This document shows positions 23,850 to 30,561 of a stretch of 33,438 bases of DNA, piece by piece. The DNA is from Streptosporangium subroseum (GTDB lineage: Bacteria; Actinomycetota; Actinomycetes; Streptosporangiales; Streptosporangiaceae), in the NCBI RefSeq assembly GCF_900188345.1, contig NZ_FZOD01000089.1, positions 1 to 33,438 on the forward strand, given 5' to 3'. A program made the position numbers and the translations under genes. Positions within the stretch are counted from its first letter, which is position 1. Every line of letters begins with the position of its first letter. The notes beneath the pieces were generated by a model. That model saw only the letters and a program-made list of their open reading frames with translations, did no database searches and was not told the DNA's origin.

Positions 23850-24233
23850 TTGAACGGACAAGAGCTGCAGAAGATCGCGGGCGACTGCACTGTGGAACTG
23901 CCCGGTGCCGACCTGGAGCGTCGTGTCGGCCCCGACTGGCACCTCTACAAGGTGTGCGGCAAGGTCTTCATGCTCATGACCGACATGCCAGGGCGCCCCG
24001 TCGTGATCCTGAAAGCTGACCCGGACGACGCCGCAGCCCTGCGTGAGCAGTACGCAGACATTACCCCCGGCTATCACATGAACAAGAGGCACTGGATCAC
24101 GCTGGAAGGCGGGGGCACCATCGACGAGAAGCTAGTGAAAGATCTCGTGATCGACTCCTACCGTCTCGTGATCGGCGGGCTTCCCAAGTCCGAGCAGCCC
24201 GTGGATCCGCGCACCTACGGCCGCCGCGCCTGA
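23850..24233 (+). CDS. MmcQ/YjbR-family DNA-binding-like protein
   Basis: A TTG start at 23850 is chosen because AAGGAG lies 9 nt before it and the family begins here ('LNGQELQKIAGDCTVELPGA'). The longer open frame is the IS remnant. The 127 residues have the CyaY-like fold markers 'WHLYKVCGKVFMLMTDMPGR', 'VILKADPDDAAALREQYADI', 'TPGYHMNKRHWITLEGGG' and the C-terminal 'LVKDLVIDSYRLVIGGLP'. Family members are small single-domain proteins, named DNA-binding from one structural study. Their role is not well established. It is followed 8 bp later by a second, truncated homologue. Confidence 0.92.
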   Translation: MNGQELQKIAGDCTVELPGADLERRVGPDWHLYKVCGKVFMLMTDMPGRPVVILKADPDDAAALREQYADITPGYHMNKRHWITLEGGGTIDEKLVKDLVIDSYRLVIGGLPKSEQPVDPRTYGRRA

Positions 24234-24241
24234 CCTTCGTC

Positions 24242-24589
24242 ATGCCCATCAGCGGCGAGAAGCCCCAGGACAGAGCGCGCGACACGGCACTGGCGCTGCC
24301 CGGGGTCAGCCACGGGCACCCGTTCACCGAGCAGCTGGACGCCTACAAGGTGGCGGGCAAGATCTTCCTGATCGTCACGGACAACCCGGACGAACGCATC
24401 GTCACCCTCAAGGCAGAACCGGAGTACGGGCGGCTGCTGCAACACGAACACCCATCGATCACCCCGGGCCTACCAACCAAACCTTCGTTACCCAGCGCTT
24501 TGCGGAGTAGTCACCCCGGGGTGGAGCCCCCTGGTCGCCATCGGCGTCGGTGGTCAGGCCGGCGAGTCGGTCGACTAGAGAGTGTCTGA
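24242..24589 (+). pseudogene. Second MmcQ/YjbR homologue, 3' truncated
   Basis: ATG at 24242 begins 'MPISGEKPQDRARDTALALP'. The domain is recognisable through 'DAYKVAGKIFLIVTDNPDER' and 'LLQHEHPSITPG'. Where the family continues with Y-H-x-N-K-R-H-W, this copy turns to unrelated sequence (near 24470) and its stop falls inside the terminal repeat of the neighbouring IS. The C-terminal half is lost. Tandem YjbR genes suggest a local duplication. Confidence 0.75.
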
Positions 24590-25510
24590 AAAGCATCAGG
24601 TTGGCCCCCTGGTGAGGCGACGGAGCAGGGTGAGGGCCATCGCCAGGTAGATGGTGCTTTCGGAAGTGGCGGGCAGATACTCATAGTCCTTGGCCAGGCG
24701 GCGGTAGCGGCCCAGCCACGCGTATACCCCTTCCACTACCCAGCGGCGCGGGACGACGGCAAAACGAGGCACGATCCGGGGTGGCGCTCCCACCGGTGCC
24801 CAGGTGCGCCGCATGCCGCCGTCACGCCGGGCGACCACCTGCAAGGTGATCCCGGTTACCTGCTTGACCCACTGCAGGAACGGCCCGCGGTAGCCCTGAT
24901 CCACCCAGCCGTGGGCCAAGCGCGGGAAGGAGCCATCGATGCTGGTCAACAGCACGGCGGCCCCATCTCGGTCACCGACGTTGGCGGCGCTCACGTACGT
25001 CTTGCAGAAGATCCCGAGTGTGTCGACGAGGAGATGGCGTTTACGGCCGCCTGTTTTCTTGGCGCCGTCGTAGCCGTGCAGCCCCCTTTTTCGGTGGTCT
25101 TGGCGCTCTGGCTATCGAGGATGCCCGCGCTTGGTAGGGGATGCCGGCCCTGCCGGGTGCGTTCTTGTTCCCGCAAAGCGGTCAGGATCTGCTCCCAGCG
25201 GCCCTCGATCCGCCACAGCCGCCAGTAGTGGTACACCGTCTGCCAGGGCCGCGGGTCGTGCGGCAGCAGCCGCCAAGCACACCCAGCCCACAACCAGTAC
25301 GCCAGCGCATTGACGATCTCCCGGCGAGAATGCTCAGTGGGACGTCCACCCGACTTGACCGGCGGGACCAAGGAGACAAGGGCCTGCCACTCGGTATCGG
25401 ACAGATCCGTCGGATACGCGGCCCGCTTTCCTGTCATCGGCGGCCTCCCGTACTCCAAGATGGGTCACTACGGCACACATATGCCCATTTATGAACTTTT
25501 CGGACACCCT
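24579..25510 (-). mobile_element. IS5-family insertion sequence with CTAG target duplication
   Basis: The terminal repeats are AGAGTGTCTGAAAAG (24579-24593) and, as reverse complement of 25496-25510, AGGGTGTCCGAAAAG, with 13 of 15 identical. Both ends are flanked by CTAG (24575-24578 and 25511-25514), a 4-bp target duplication of the kind IS5-family elements make. The element is 932 bp and has two overlapping transposase frames on the minus strand. The preserved ends indicate a fairly recent insertion. Confidence 0.85.
24596..25458 (-). CDS. IS5-family transposase, two frames (OrfA 24991-25458, OrfB 24596-24994 plus upstream)
   Basis: OrfA has the helix-turn-helix and first catalytic part: 'TDLSDTEWQALVSLVPP', 'WAGCAWRLLPHDPRPWQTVY', 'SAGILDSQSAKTTEKGG' (first Asp). 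The family sequence continues in the -1 frame as 'GLHGYDGAKKTGGRKRHLLV', then 'DGSFPRLAHGWVDQGYRG', and 'RRWVVEGVYAWLGRYRRLAK' (the Glu region). The switch lies at an A5G5 run on the coding strand (plus-strand CCCCCTTTTT at 25082-25091). Similar slippery runs make fused transposases in the IS427 subgroup, so this looks like programmed -1 frameshifting, not decay. It lies just 3' of the truncated YjbR gene. Confidence 0.85.
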
Positions 25511-25623
25511 CTAGCAGTTCTATGGACACCGCCCCGACCGGGTGACGGCGCCATCCAGCTTGACCACCGGTCAAGCATTGCCCCGCGTCTCGCCAATCCC
25601 TGATCTCGGTCCCCGAGACGCAA

Positions 25624-25657
25624 AGAGGGCCGATCCGAATTCTCGGATCGACCCTCT
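25624..25657 (-). terminator. Intrinsic terminator behind the tRNA-Pro fragment
   Basis: On the minus strand AGAGGGTCGATCCGA pairs with TCGGATCGGCCCTCT (one G-U pair) around a 4-nt loop. It is followed by TTTGCGTCT. It lies 8 bp beyond the 3' end of the tRNA-Pro fragment, as expected for the native terminator of a tRNA transcript. Confidence 0.75.
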
Positions 25658-25664
25658 GAACTGC

Positions 25665-25708
25665 GTCGGGACGACAGGATTTGAACCTGCGACCCCTTGA
25701 CCCCCAGG
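25665..25708 (-). other. 3' half of tRNA-Pro(GGG): att-like scar B
   Basis: The minus strand reads CCTGGGGGTCAAGGGGTC, then T-arm GCAGG-TTCAAAT-CCTGT and acceptor strand CGTCCCG. It is the same 44-bp block as scar A with two base changes, in the same orientation. No 5' half precedes it, no CCA is encoded, and a terminator follows. A pair of such direct repeats 11.4 kb apart is what an element integrated at a tRNA 3' end leaves. The two differences, one in the T-stem and one in the acceptor, mean the copies derive from different alleles or have diverged. Confidence 0.7.
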
Positions 25709-26209
25709 ACGTTGGGATAGGCATTTTCGCAGCTCAACGAGCTTCAGGTAGTTATGGATGACGTCTGGTGACGTGCGGGTCGTTCAGCCGTGCGCACGAC
25801 GTGTGGTCCCCACGTGGTCCCCAGCCGCCTCGACGATTTCGTCGACCCCACGATCTCTTGCAACCGGTCGACCACCTCGTCCACTGAGCCGACGATTACG
25901 TCCCCCCAAGGCCTGGCGCACGATCACGTCCTTGAACTGCTCGCGACCGTTACGGAGCCCTCACCGCCAAGCAGGCGTGCTTGGCCCGGGGCGTAGTCGA
26001 AACCGGCGACTGGGCGGTGTGCCTCAGCTTCCGGCCGCCCCGGTCCGGCCTGGCACTCGCCAGATCCTGCAGCGGTCCTCCTGGACCGCCTCCTTGATCA
26101 GTATCCCCCCATGACAGCCGGCCCTCTCTTTCGGCGATAAGTACCCGGAGAATGCGATTACCCGATGACCTCGGTGATGTGCGCGCGTCCCCACCGGACA
26201 GCCCTTCCT

Positions 26210-26980
26210 TCAGGCGCGCTGCCGAGAGAAGGTACGTACCGCCCACCAGAAGGAAATCAGCGTCATGGCCGCCAGGGCCACAGACCCGGTCAGCAGTGAG
26301 TGGGCGGAGAAGTCGCCCCGAAAGCTGGCGCGGTCGGCATCCATGACATAGGCGATCGGGTTGAGCCTCGACAGTTTCCACAGCCAGGACGGCGCCAGTT
26401 TCGTAGTGATCGGTAGAAGGGTTCCGGAGAGCAGGAATATCGGTAGCAGCAGCGCGTTGAGCAGGGCCGGAACCTTCTCTTCGCTCTTGAGCCGTAGGGC
26501 GAGGGCGTAGGAGCACGACGCGATGGCGACGGCCAGGACAGCGACGATGAGCAGGCACAGGGCCACTCCGGCGACCGGCGGGCGGACCTCGAAGACAAGG
26601 ACGGCCAGGAGTGCGATCGCGCTGGCCTGCACCAGCACGTTGACGGACACCGCCAGAAGCTTGCCCGACAACAGCGCCGCAGGACTCATCGGGACGACGC
26701 TGAACCGCTCGAAGACGCCGGACCGGTATTCGGCGAGCAGACTCACACCGACAAACGAACTGCCGACGATGGCTATCTGGACCATCAGCGCCGGCGCGAA
26801 CACCATCCAGGTCCCGCCCGGCGGGAATCCAGGTGTGTACGTGACGAACTTGCCGAGCAGCGGACCGAAGAAGAACATGTACATAATAGGCTGGGCAAGA
26901 CCGAATAGCAGCCAGACCGGCTGTCGATACCGATGGGTCATCTCCCGGCGGAAGACGAGCCACACGTCACGCGGGAACAT
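26210..26980 (-). CDS. ABC-2 type transporter permease (DrrB-like)
   Basis: The 256-residue membrane protein has six predicted helices, for example 'PVWLLFGLAQPIMYMFFFGP' and 'VALCLLIVAVLAVAIASCSY'. The DrrB/NodJ-type signature lies in 'EYRSGVFERFSVVPMSPAAL' and 'LLLPIFLLSGTLLP', with 'LNPIAYVMDADRASFRGDF' near the C-terminus. It overlaps the ATPase gene by 14 bp and is the last gene of the minus-strand cluster that begins with the small peptide gene. The pair would export a hydrophobic product, here most plausibly the modified peptide. This is inference from context: DrrAB-type pumps are also general drug-resistance exporters. Confidence 0.93.
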   Translation of the reverse strand: MFPRDVWLVFRREMTHRYRQPVWLLFGLAQPIMYMFFFGPLLGKFVTYTPGFPPGGTWMVFAPALMVQIAIVGSSFVGVSLLAEYRSGVFERFSVVPMSPAALLSGKLLAVSVNVLVQASAIALLAVLVFEVRPPVAGVALCLLIVAVLAVAIASCSYALALRLKSEEKVPALLNALLLPIFLLSGTLLPITTKLAPSWLWKLSRLNPIAYVMDADRASFRGDFSAHSLLTGSVALAAMTLISFWWAVRTFSRQRA

Positions 26981-28046
26981 CGGCGGTCACCTTCTCCCGC
27001 TTTTCAGCGCCACCGCTGTCCGAGGCGCGCACAGACTCGCCCTTCTCGGCATCCCGCAGGGTCCGGCCGGTGAGACTCAAGAACACGTCATCCAAGTTCG
27101 GCCGATTGACATGGAGTGATGTCGTCGATACCTCTGCGGCGTCCAGCGCCCGCAGCAGTTCGGGCAGCGCAGTGTGCGCGCGCGGTATCCGGAAGCGCAC
27201 CAGGCCCGCGGAGGCGGAGGCATCTTGCGCCCCGGGAATCCTGCCCACGATCTCCATGGTGGTCTCGATATCGCATGGGGCCACTCCGATGGCCACGCCA
27301 TCCCCGGAGACCTGCGCCTTGAGTGAATCCGGAGTGCCTTCCGCGATGATCCGGCCGTGGTCCATCACGAGGATCCGGTCGCACAGTGCGTCAGCCTCGT
27401 CCAGGTAATGGGTGGTGAGGAACACCGTCATGCCATTCTCGGCGTGCAGTTGACGGATGTGGTTCCACAGATTGGCTCGGCCCTGCGGATCGAGTCCTGT
27501 GGTCGGCTCGTCGAGGAAGAGGAGGCCTGGGGTGTGGATCAGCCCCATGGCGATATCGAGGCGCCGCCGTTGGCCGCCTGAGAGTGTCCCTGTGAGGCGC
27601 CGCTCCAGTCCGGCCAGTTCCAGTTCCTCCGCCAGCCAAGCGGCGCGGAGACGGGTGGCGGATGCGGACAGGCCGTACAATCTGCCCTGCATGTGCAGTT
27701 CCTCGGCGACCGTGCTCTCCGGCGAGGTACCGAACCCCTGGGCCACGTATCCGATTTTCCTGCGCACCCCGCGTGGGTCCTTCAACAGGTCGCAGCCGCC
27801 CACGGTTGCCTCCCCTGCGGTCGGCCGGAGCAGGGTCGTCAGCATCCGCAGGGTCGTCGTCTTGCCTGCGCCGTTCGGTCCGAGGAAGCCGACGAGTTCG
27901 CCGGGCTCCACAGTGATGTCGACACCGGCGACGGCGTCGACGGGGGCACTCCTGCGCCCCGGGGCGTGAAACCGTCGGGCAAGCCCCTTTGCTCTGATCA
28001 TGAAATCCGTGACGCTTTCTTTCTGCGCCCGGGCCGGCGGGTTCAC
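26967..28046 (-). CDS. ABC transporter ATP-binding protein (DrrA-like)
   Basis: The 359-residue protein has Walker A 'GPNGAGKT' (56-63), the Q-loop 'IGYVAQGFGTSPESTV', the signature 'LSGGQ' (155-159), Walker B 'LLFLDEP' (175-181) and the H-loop 'LTTHYLDEADALCDRI'. A C-terminal extension with 'LDDVFLSLTGRTLRD' is typical of the DrrA daunorubicin-resistance subfamily. The GTG start at 28044-28046 overlaps the TGA of the P450 remnant (GTGA). The ATG at the 'MIRAKGLARRF' position, 15 codons in, is an alternative. It drives the permease downstream. The tight coupling to the biosynthetic genes supports a role as the cluster's exporter. Confidence 0.95.
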   Translation of the reverse strand: MNPPARAQKESVTDFMIRAKGLARRFHAPGRRSAPVDAVAGVDITVEPGELVGFLGPNGAGKTTTLRMLTTLLRPTAGEATVGGCDLLKDPRGVRRKIGYVAQGFGTSPESTVAEELHMQGRLYGLSASATRLRAAWLAEELELAGLERRLTGTLSGGQRRRLDIAMGLIHTPGLLFLDEPTTGLDPQGRANLWNHIRQLHAENGMTVFLTTHYLDEADALCDRILVMDHGRIIAEGTPDSLKAQVSGDGVAIGVAPCDIETTMEIVGRIPGAQDASASAGLVRFRIPRAHTALPELLRALDAAEVSTTSLHVNRPNLDDVFLSLTGRTLRDAEKGESVRASDSGGAEKREKVTADVPA

Positions 28047-28195
28047 CAGGCGGCGGGCAGGTGATTGACGCCGTAGCTGGGTGACGTCAGTCGGAAGGGG
28101 ACCTTGGAGAACGGCACGTCCAGCCTTAGATTTGGAAACCGGTGCAGCAGGGCTGGAAAGGCGATCGGCATTTCCATTCGGGTCGGCGTGGCCCC
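28043..28195 (-). pseudogene. Cytochrome P450 C-terminal remnant
   Basis: The frame ending at TGA 28043-28045 reads 'RMEMPIAFPALLHRFPNLRL', then 'VPFRLTSPSYGVNHLPAAW'. This is the last part of a bacterial P450: the L-helix 'LARxExxxAxxxLLxRFPxLRL' after the heme loop, then the beta-strand ending 'GLxxLPVxW'. The heme Cys loop, I-helix and everything before are missing. Upstream only 22 bp separate it from the DUF2332 stop, so about 350 codons have been deleted between the two genes. The GTGA overlap with the ATPase start is preserved, which shows that a full P450 belonged to the operon. Confidence 0.75.
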
Positions 28196-28217
28196 GCGGG
28201 AGCCTCGAGAATTCCTG

Positions 28218-29174
28218 TCACGAATATGCGATGACCTGGAGCTGTGGCACCGCACCCCAAGCGTGAGGCTCGTAGCAAATCCGAGCCAACCGCATATGCC
28301 GAGCGGCCGCAGCCATGATCCCTTCGATGGCAGACCGGTCCCCCGGATCCAGATACAACCAGAAAAGGCTGTGCCAGACCACCGTGTACGTATCGGCCTC
28401 TGCCGGTCGGGAGAGTTCCGCCCTGAGCCATTCCACGGCATCCGCCTTGTCGACCCGCACTCGCAAAAAGGCCGCCAGCTCTATGGCGTTGTCGAGCTCG
28501 AGTCGATCCGCCTCCAGCTCAACTGGGAGAAAGGAGCGCAGTATCGCTGCATCGTCAGGGTCGGCCGCATCGCGCGGTGCGATGTCGCAACCCGCACGGT
28601 GGACGATCTCGATGTCACCAGGGTGCGGCCCGGAGGTGGCCAGCCGAACCGCTGAGGAGGGGGCACCCCATTCCCAGTCGGGCCCACACCACCGGTAGTG
28701 GTCGAGGATGAGGTTCAGCCCGGCGCACGCGCCGATCTCCAGCAGTCGCACCTTGGGGGCCGCGAGCATTCCCAGACCGCGCAGCAGATATCCGGCCCGC
28801 CCGGGCTGGTGCTGCTGAATGGGCCGGTCCATCGCGCTGCGGATCTCGTCGGGATGGGAGAACAGCGTGCGGCGGAAGAGATCCCGGGTGTGCTCCGCGT
28901 ACGCCGGATCGCCACGATGCGATACCACGCCCGCGAGGTGCGCCTCCAGTTCGGGTGCACGCCCGGTCAGGATCAAAAGCCTGACCCCGGCGAGCGCACG
29001 CAGGTAGTACAGTGGCGCGGCGGCATCTGGGTGGTCGGCGAGCATGCGGGCGGCGGGCCCGTCGTTCTCTAAGTCGTCCGTGAGCATGGTGAGCAGGTCC
29101 GCCGAGATCGGCGCCTGCTGCGCCATTGTCGCAGCCATCGCCCGCAGGCTCGGGACGCTCTCCTTGGGAATCAC
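28218..29174 (-). CDS. DUF2332 family protein
   Basis: This 318-residue protein begins with GTG overlapping the TGA of the prenyl synthetase-like gene (GTGA). The family core shows 'RTLFSHPDEIRSAMDRPIQQ', the glycine-rich 'LLEIGACAGLNLILDHYRW' (144-162) and the C-terminal 'YTVVWHSLFWLYLDPGDRSA'. The glycine motif resembles motif I of SAM-dependent methyltransferases. Remote kinship with methyltransferases is my inference, and no activity of DUF2332 is known to me. Its place directly between the isoprenoid enzyme and the P450 remnant suggests it acts on the same intermediate. Confidence 0.85.
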   Translation of the reverse strand: MIPKESVPSLRAMAATMAQQAPISADLLTMLTDDLENDGPAARMLADHPDAAAPLYYLRALAGVRLLILTGRAPELEAHLAGVVSHRGDPAYAEHTRDLFRRTLFSHPDEIRSAMDRPIQQHQPGRAGYLLRGLGMLAAPKVRLLEIGACAGLNLILDHYRWCGPDWEWGAPSSAVRLATSGPHPGDIEIVHRAGCDIAPRDAADPDDAAILRSFLPVELEADRLELDNAIELAAFLRVRVDKADAVEWLRAELSRPAEADTYTVVWHSLFWLYLDPGDRSAIEGIMAAAARHMRLARICYEPHAWGAVPQLQVIAYS

Positions 29175-30175
29175 GCAGCACCTGCGCTCTCGGTCAGGCG
29201 CGCACCCGCAGCCGATTCATTGACCATCCACTGGATCAGGTCCCGGTGTTCGGAGGGTGCGGCCAGGGCTTCGAGCAGCGCCGTCAATTTCCGGTGGATG
29301 GCGCCGACCCTTCCCTGGTATGCCTTGACGACCTCATGATCGTCAAGATATTCCCGCAGTTCGCGACGGGCCGACAGGTCCGTCCTGGCGCGTGCGCGCA
29401 GCGCGTTCAGGGATCCCGCCTCGGCGACATCGGCTTGTTCCGCGGCGAGCGCCAAGAGCAGTGTCAACGTGCCGTTGGCAAGGTCGTCTCGCGTGTCAGG
29501 GGTCCCCGCGACGCGGTCGTTGGCCATCTGGCGCAGCACACCGAAAAGCCGACCGAAGGCCCGCCATCCTCGTACCGCGGAGTCATCCACCCCGGCCAGC
29601 AAGGCCGCCATCGCGCAATCCCTGCCGTACGGAGTTCCGGACTTCCCGGTGTAGATCCGCATCGCTGCGGTCCAGGTGTTCGTGTCCATGTCGTGCGAGA
29701 CATCGTCCAGCTGCCCCTCCGCGGCACCGAGCGAGCCGGCCGCGAACTCAGCGGCCCACGCCGACCGCAGGGCGGCTGGAACGTCCTGACGCGCGATCAT
29801 CTCCTGCGGCATGAGAGCGAGGCACGCCACGCTGGCGATGCTGGCCTGGGCAGCGGACACGCCCACGACACCGGCGTCGAAGTCACCGTCGGCGATGTCG
29901 TCGAAGACCTCCGCGCCGGTCCACCACAACCGGGAGAACACCGCCACAGGCAAAGCAGCATCCTGGTCCGAAAAAAGCGCTCCAAGGACAGGAAAAGGCA
30001 GCAGCCGGAAGGCGTTGTGCACACTGCCGTCGCTGTCGAGGAGTCGACGGACCGCTTCGACCAACAAGGGGTGGTCGTCGGCGAGCGAGCCGAGCTCCGA
30101 TGCCAGAGCGGTGGTCACCGTCTCACGGCGATCCAATAGAAGCCGGTAAGAGTCGGTTACATCTATGACAGACAT
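29171..30175 (-). CDS. Polyprenyl synthetase homologue (ComQ-like candidate peptide prenyltransferase)
   Basis: The 334-residue protein has the all-helical isoprenyl diphosphate synthase fold. The first Asp-rich motif appears as 'FDDIADGDFD' (D92, D93, D96, D98). The mid-protein 'IYTGKSGTPYG' has the Lys of the 'K-T/S-A/G' motif (K178). The second Asp motif is altered to 'NDRVAGTPDTRDDLANGTLT' (N219, D220, D230, D231). Such enzymes join allylic diphosphates, while the ComQ branch transfers an isoprenoid to a Trp of the ComX pheromone. The nearest upstream gene encodes a 43-residue peptide with two Trp, the same gene pairing as comQ-comX. Start is ATG at 30173-30175. The downstream gene overlaps by GTGA. 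Alternative: an ordinary short-chain prenyl synthase supplying a separate enzyme. Confidence 0.8.
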   Translation of the reverse strand: MSVIDVTDSYRLLLDRRETVTTALASELGSLADDHPLLVEAVRRLLDSDGSVHNAFRLLPFPVLGALFSDQDAALPVAVFSRLWWTGAEVFDDIADGDFDAGVVGVSAAQASIASVACLALMPQEMIARQDVPAALRSAWAAEFAAGSLGAAEGQLDDVSHDMDTNTWTAAMRIYTGKSGTPYGRDCAMAALLAGVDDSAVRGWRAFGRLFGVLRQMANDRVAGTPDTRDDLANGTLTLLLALAAEQADVAEAGSLNALRARARTDLSARRELREYLDDHEVVKAYQGRVGAIHRKLTALLEALAAPSEHRDLIQWMVNESAAGARLTESAGAA

Positions 30176-30280
30176 GAAACGGGACCTGTGTGCCTTCCAC
30201 GTGAAGCGACGCTCGTGAAGTCGATAGGGAACTCGTATCGGGGCATCTTGCTCTCACGACGCCCACAACTCGTAAAAAGC

Positions 30281-30315
30281 GCCCGGCCCCGCATCGATTA
30301 CCTACGGGGCCGGAC
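30281..30315 (-). terminator. Attenuator-like terminator between precursor and biosynthetic genes
   Basis: On the minus strand CCGGCCCCG (30313-30305) pairs perfectly with CGGGGCCGG (30291-30283) across a 13-nt loop. GCGCTTTTTACG follows, placing five T's just after the stem at 30274-30278. It stands 38 bp after the precursor stop and about 100 bp before the prenyl-synthetase start. Partial termination here would make far more precursor than enzyme message, a common arrangement in ribosomal-peptide operons. Confidence 0.75.
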
Positions 30316-30350
30316 AAGGTACTACCTGTAATCGGCGTGCTTCAGAATTA

Positions 30351-30482
30351 TCAGGTGTAGCCGATGTTGCCGTTGCCGCCCGTCTCGTTGAGGATCCAGG
30401 GGACGAAACCTTCCTCGGTGCTGACAGCGGTCTCCCACTCACCGTCCAGGATCTGCTCCACCTCGGCAATGATGGCGCTCAT
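30351..30482 (-). CDS. Small precursor-like peptide (43 aa)
   Basis: ATG at 30480-30482 follows AAGGAG by 7 nt, one of the best ribosome binding sites in the window. The 43 codons end in TGA (30351-30353). The N-terminal half is acidic and amphipathic ('MSAIIAEVEQILDGEWETAV'), like a RiPP leader helix. The C-terminal half is 'FVPWILNETGGNGNIGYT', with an aromatic/hydrophobic patch around W29 and a Gly/Asn-rich tail. There is no Cys, so a lanthipeptide or disulfide peptide is excluded, and no signal peptide. Trp29 is a natural candidate for prenylation by the adjacent ComQ-like protein. A terminator-like hairpin follows. I know no named precursor family that it matches. Calling it a precursor is inference from size, composition and context. 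Confidence 0.7.
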   Translation of the reverse strand: MSAIIAEVEQILDGEWETAVSTEEGFVPWILNETGGNGNIGYT

Positions 30483-30494
30483 ACTTTACTCCTT

Positions 30495-30536
30495 GATTAA
30501 GGGAAATGAATTCTGGATTAAGGGAAATGACTTCTG
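30495..30536 (-). repeat. 21-bp tandem duplication in the precursor leader
   Basis: GATTAAGGGAAATGAATTCTG (30495-30515) is followed immediately by the same 21 bp with one change (A to C, 30516-30536). On the coding strand each unit reads as an AT-rich TCATTTCCCTTAATC block just upstream of the Shine-Dalgarno. It may hold doubled regulator half-sites, or be a slippage product in the leader. Confidence 0.8.
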
Positions 30537-30561
30537 CGGGAACCCTGCCGGCAAGGCCGCT

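Larger units (their letters stand above)
25515..26209. other. Gene-poor region holding tRNA scar B and its terminator
   Basis: About 700 bp between the IS5 element and the exporter permease. It contains a terminator hairpin (25624-25657) and the tRNA-Pro 3' fragment (25665-25708). A repetitive piece around 25795-25820 follows (GTGGTCCCCACGTGGTCCCC). No intact gene was recognised on either strand from 25720 to 26209. Confidence 0.5.

Noticed and set aside
25740..26209. Possible integrase C-terminus or small gene beside scar B
   Set aside because: No catalytic-domain motif could be read in any frame, and no ribosome binding site supports an ORF.
29126..30139. Plus-strand frame of 337 codons opposite the prenyl synthetase
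   Set aside because: The minus strand has both Asp-rich motifs and operon overlaps; the plus frame has none.
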